Assembly (NCBI GenBank): GCA_002633005.1
Contig: NMRA01000123.1
Location: 794,550-858,549, forward strand
Length of the DNA stretch: 64,000 nt
Source: Phoronis australis
Lineage: Eukaryota; Phoronida; Phoronidae
Reading direction: 5' to 3'
The position numbers were made by a program, and so were the translations under genes. Numbering within the stretch: the stretch's first letter is position 1; every line of letters begins with the position of its first letter. Under the pieces are notes generated by a model. It saw nothing but the letters and a program-made list of their open reading frames with translations, searched no databases and was not told the DNA's origin. Of this stretch, positions 60,668 through 64,000 are shown piece after piece.

Positions 60668-62719
60668 ACCCGACATTTAAAGGATATCCTGGACTTTATG
60701 CTAATAGCATTAGACGGTGGTAAGCTGGCGTTTTTCGAGGTCTTCACGAGACAATATTCCGATTGTATTTTCGAAAAAGGGGACGAGATTCTTGTTACAA
60801 TTTTAGATATAATGGGTGCAAGGAATAGCGACAGCAGCTTGGCCCGCTTGCATACTGCTGAGTTAACTCCAGGTCGCAACTGTCTACACCTGAGTTGCAG
60901 CGTCCATTTAACAACACCGCGGCCCTGCACCCACCCCATTCCTTTCGCCATGAACACTAGCTCAACGGCGCGAAGTTTGGCCGTAAAAATCAGAATTACA
61001 TTTGTTGCTTTACAAATAGACCGTGCAGGTTCTCCTTCATGTCCAGGCAGACCCCGGCTATTTTTCTAGGACTCCATCGCTAGTGTATAAATTTGAACTT
61101 TGTTGAAAGTTTTTCACACATCTTATAATAACTCGGCTGGATAACCACGGCATGACTGAAAATCGTTTAAGAAAAAGCACGGTCACGTACACTCGATAAC
61201 GGTGTCGAATAAGTTTCATAAACTGAAGATGGCGATGCGTTCATCTATAGTTATCAACTATTTCCATGGTGACAGGATTTGTTTTTAGTTCAATTTCGTC
61301 AGCCCACGCCGGCGACCTGTCCGCTGTACACCAGAGGTATGTTGTTCCGATTTCGGGACAAATTTTGACTTAGATGATCAAGTTGATACGTCCGTGCAAT
61401 ATAGATGTGGCCATATTAAGCAGACTAACGCCCGTGCACACGCGCACGTAATTTTTCATAATGACTTTTGCGAAGATTTGGACTTCTGAGTGCAAAAACT
61501 TCATACCGGGGGCAGATCCAGGATTTTTAAAGGGGGGGGTCGGATTAAGGATTTTTAAAAAGAGGTCCAAGTCAACAATTTGAAAACTAAAGTCAAGTGA
61601 GAAATGGGGTGCAAACTCCTTCGAATCCACCTACGCGTATCTTTCTGTGTTTGCATGTTAACTTTTATTACATGATGGATCGTTACAAAATTAAAACAAA
61701 CTAAATTGTATAAATATTTTTTAAATATCAGGATGAGTTAATCTTGCAAGAAAACTGAGTAACACAGATTTTTAAAAATACAGCTATGGAAATAAAAACA
61801 ACAACTTCACACCAAAATCATTTATTTCAAAACGATCCTGAAAATCCCAATTACAAATAAACAACTCTACCGAAAGCTCAAATTCATGACTAGCATGTAA
61901 GGTTTTAACTGACCGATTAACACTAAACATAGGAAGCTTTCTGAAATAAGTCAGTAAAATCTAGAAAAAATTCCAGGCCTAAATTGGATCATTGAATTAA
62001 TATCCCAACTTACTGCTTTTAGATGGCAAAATGGTGGATAACCACTTTAGTCCAAAATACTGAAACAAGGGCAAAAGTTTGTTTTTAACAAACCACAGAT
62101 GCCTAAAGCAAAAAAAAATTAAATTGCATTCTGACATCACAGTGTAAGCATCACTTGTTTAACTGGCGAAGCAACTTGATCAAACTCCAACAATATTACT
62201 GAAATTACCATGCTACAGAGTCTTGCTACCAAGGGAAAACACCAACGATGCTGTAACTTATACATTAATCTTAACCAAAGATCTGACTTCCAGCCTGTTA
62301 TCCTCTAAACTATCAATCACCAAACATGTGACACCACGTGCAAATTAAAGACACCTCGAATACATTAACAACAATCTCTTTTTATTTAGAGTAAAAATTC
62401 TGCAGTTTGGGCCAGTGAAACAATTTAACTACTTTGCTCAAGGCCAGAGTTTGGACCAAATCTTAGAAATAGGCACTTCTGGCCAAGCATAATTCAAGAA
62501 TCATCTAAACGATGAAAAAATTTACCATGTCCGAAATTTTGGGTGAAAGTTTTCTTAGATTCATGCCAACCTGCAGAGTTTTATCCCAGTCCCCTTACCA
62601 TTGTATTACTGGGCTGGAAAGTTTGACAAGATCATGTCAGTCTTTATGAGACATCACCACACATTACAGAAAGCACATGAAAGTTTTAGCCAAACCCTAT
62701 TGAAGTATCAATTGTTTGC

Positions 62720-63045
62720 CCTAAGGTTATGAAGGACCCTACACAAATGTCCAAATTTGGCTGAATTTGCAACATCATGTAACATAGATGGCTAATCGTA
62801 TTCATATGAAACTTTTAGACACTATGCTTTGTGTACTATTCTCCAAAAACAGGGATTGTTTTTATAATGTTCCACTTTTGCATGAGGGGCTATCAAAACA
62901 GGACTTTAATGTTTTTCACGAAAAAATCAAAAGTTGCATAAAACAAAAATATAACTTAAAAACTGTAACAAGGTTTTCGAAATTTCATCCATAATATTTG
63001 AACGAAATTTGGTCATGACATAGATATTGTTGATTTGCTATAAAT
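62720..63045. repeat. Dispersed repeat family A, copy 4 (5' part)
   Basis: Shares GAATTTGCAACATCATG, TTCCACTTTTGCATGAGGGG and TTTTTCACGAAAAAATC with copies 3 and 5. It stops at the transposon that begins at 63046. Confidence 0.65.
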
Positions 63046-63554
63046 CAGGGCTTGGAATGACCAATGACAAAAAATGCGGAAACTTTGAAACTTTTACGTC
63101 CCAAATCATCGCCCGATAACCAGCCTAGAACTGGTCGATGTGAACCTTTCCCCGACAAAAATCGGGCGGACTAAAAAAAAAAAATTGTTACCACCATCAG
63201 TAGCATGCGTCTGCGTCCTTTTAGCTCGCCCGTCTACTCCCAACCCACACATTTTTGGCTGCAGAGCGGTAGTATTTGTCGCCGCGCTTAACAATAACAC
63301 GAGACGCCATTGAAAATCACACCACTCTACCCCAGATGCCCCGGCAATGTTGACAATTTACGTTCCTCCGAACATAAAGAGCAACTTCCGCTTTTCGAGG
63401 TGAACGTCGTCTGCAACGCCGCGGTAAGAAAGGAATTTGCCGCGGAAATTTTATATCAAATCCGATTTTTTTACGCGGAAATATTATAAAAATAGCGGAA
63501 AGCACATTTGAAAAAAGCGGAAATCCGCGTTTCCGCGGAAAATTCCAAGCCCTG
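63046..63554. mobile_element. Non-autonomous transposon with CAGGGCTTGGAAT ends
   Basis: 509 bp between CAGGGCTTGGAAT and its perfect complement ATTCCAAGCCCTG. ATAAAT stands immediately outside both ends. The interior has a second inverted pair, CGCCCGAT and ATCGGGCG (63110 and 63163), and near the right end runs of GCGGAAA/TTTCCGC. The CAGGG start is hAT-like, but only six flanking bases match. Confidence 0.75.
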
Positions 63555-63584
63555 ATAAATTTTTTTTTTGATAAATTTTACTGG

Positions 63585-63800
63585 AAAGTCATGGCCCCCT
63601 GACCCTATAAAACTGTCGAATTTGACTAAATTTGCAACATCGTCTCAGAAATGGCTGATCGGCTTCACATGATCATGTTTGAATGAAGGCTATCAACAGC
63701 AGATTCATATGAAGGCCGAAATCAAATTCTACAGGCTTCCTGCTCTCAGAAAACATTTACACAGACTTGTCAATAAGGCCCTACATAACTTTATGTAAGT
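63585..63800. repeat. Dispersed repeat family A, copy 5
   Basis: Contains CTAAATTTGCAACATCGTC, AAATTCTACAGGCTTCCTGC and ACTTGTCAATAAGGCCCTAC, matching copies 3 and 2 at the 3' end and copy 4 at the 5' end; the middle part is missing. Confidence 0.65.
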
Positions 63801-64000
63801 ATATTATAATTTATTATAATTTATTCCAGCACTTTTTGAAGGACTATAAAGACACTAAAATTTCATGGTATAAAGTGTCTCAGTACCAACACATCGTTTT
63901 TAAGAATAACAGATGTCCCTAAACTTTAACAGACATTTCAAGCTTGCAAACCATCTAAATTAGAAAGATATGAACTTTGTCTTTACCAGACTTTTGCTAA

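Larger units (their letters stand above)
60599..64000. other. Region right of the dioxygenase gene
   Basis: After the short 3' UTR no gene is recognised. A degraded GCAGATCCAGG...GAATCCACC element lies near 61509-61635, followed by AT-rich sequence. Repeat family A copies 4 and 5 (62720 and 63585) flank a transposon at 63046-63554. Confidence 0.6.

Noticed and set aside
60623-61069. 148-codon plus-strand frame just after the dioxygenase stop
   Set aside because: Starts within the 3' UTR, has a 102-codon mirror frame and no recognisable domain.

Overview
This is animal nuclear DNA. Genes are split by GT-AG introns of a few hundred bases to 9 kb, intergenic DNA is AT-rich, and short non-autonomous transposons, LINE relics, SINE-like pieces and minisatellites are dense. 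One assembly gap (137 N) is present. The gene set (rho-type GST with its closest known relatives in fish and amphioxus, a three-exon caveolin, a FoxQ2-like forkhead gene and a PhyH-family 'proline hydroxylase-like' dioxygenase) fits an invertebrate deuterostome. A cephalochordate such as Branchiostoma is my best guess and a hemichordate is the alternative; the sequence alone does not settle this.

Layout. (1) 3562-6345, minus: first two coding exons of an ANKRD26-type ankyrin protein whose remainder lies off the left edge. (2) 10000-19480, plus: complete six-exon ZCRB1 (U11/U12 snRNP 31K protein, 215 aa). Its 6-kb second intron contains, on the same strand, an intronless divergent FoxQ2-like forkhead gene (14492-15244) with its own TATA box. 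(3) 21000-23599, plus: complete five-exon glutathione S-transferase, rho-like (221 aa). (4) 29107-39723, minus: complete three-exon caveolin (183 aa), convergent with the GST. (5) 50929-60598, plus: complete nine-exon phytanoyl-CoA dioxygenase-family enzyme (293 aa). A mutated copy of its promoter and first exon lies 3 kb upstream.

The genes do not form a pathway; they are ordinary neighbours (minor-spliceosome splicing, detoxification, caveolae, Fe(II)/2-oxoglutarate oxidation, transcription). All exon junctions were built by hand from splice sites, reading phase and family similarity; in the five complete genes every junction keeps frame and the sum is an exact open reading frame. UTR limits are guesses.

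The rest is repeat-rich: a five-copy dispersed family, a two-copy MITE family with 3-bp CWG target duplications, a hAT-type MITE with a perfect 8-bp duplication, a LINE insertion with the inverted 5' segment expected of twin priming, four perfect CRE palindromes spaced exactly 21 bp, and 27-, 38- and 39-bp minisatellites. No CRISPR array, rRNA or intact tRNA gene was seen. The most interesting item is the nested forkhead gene, whose DNA-recognition helix has lost its key histidine while the reading frame stays open.
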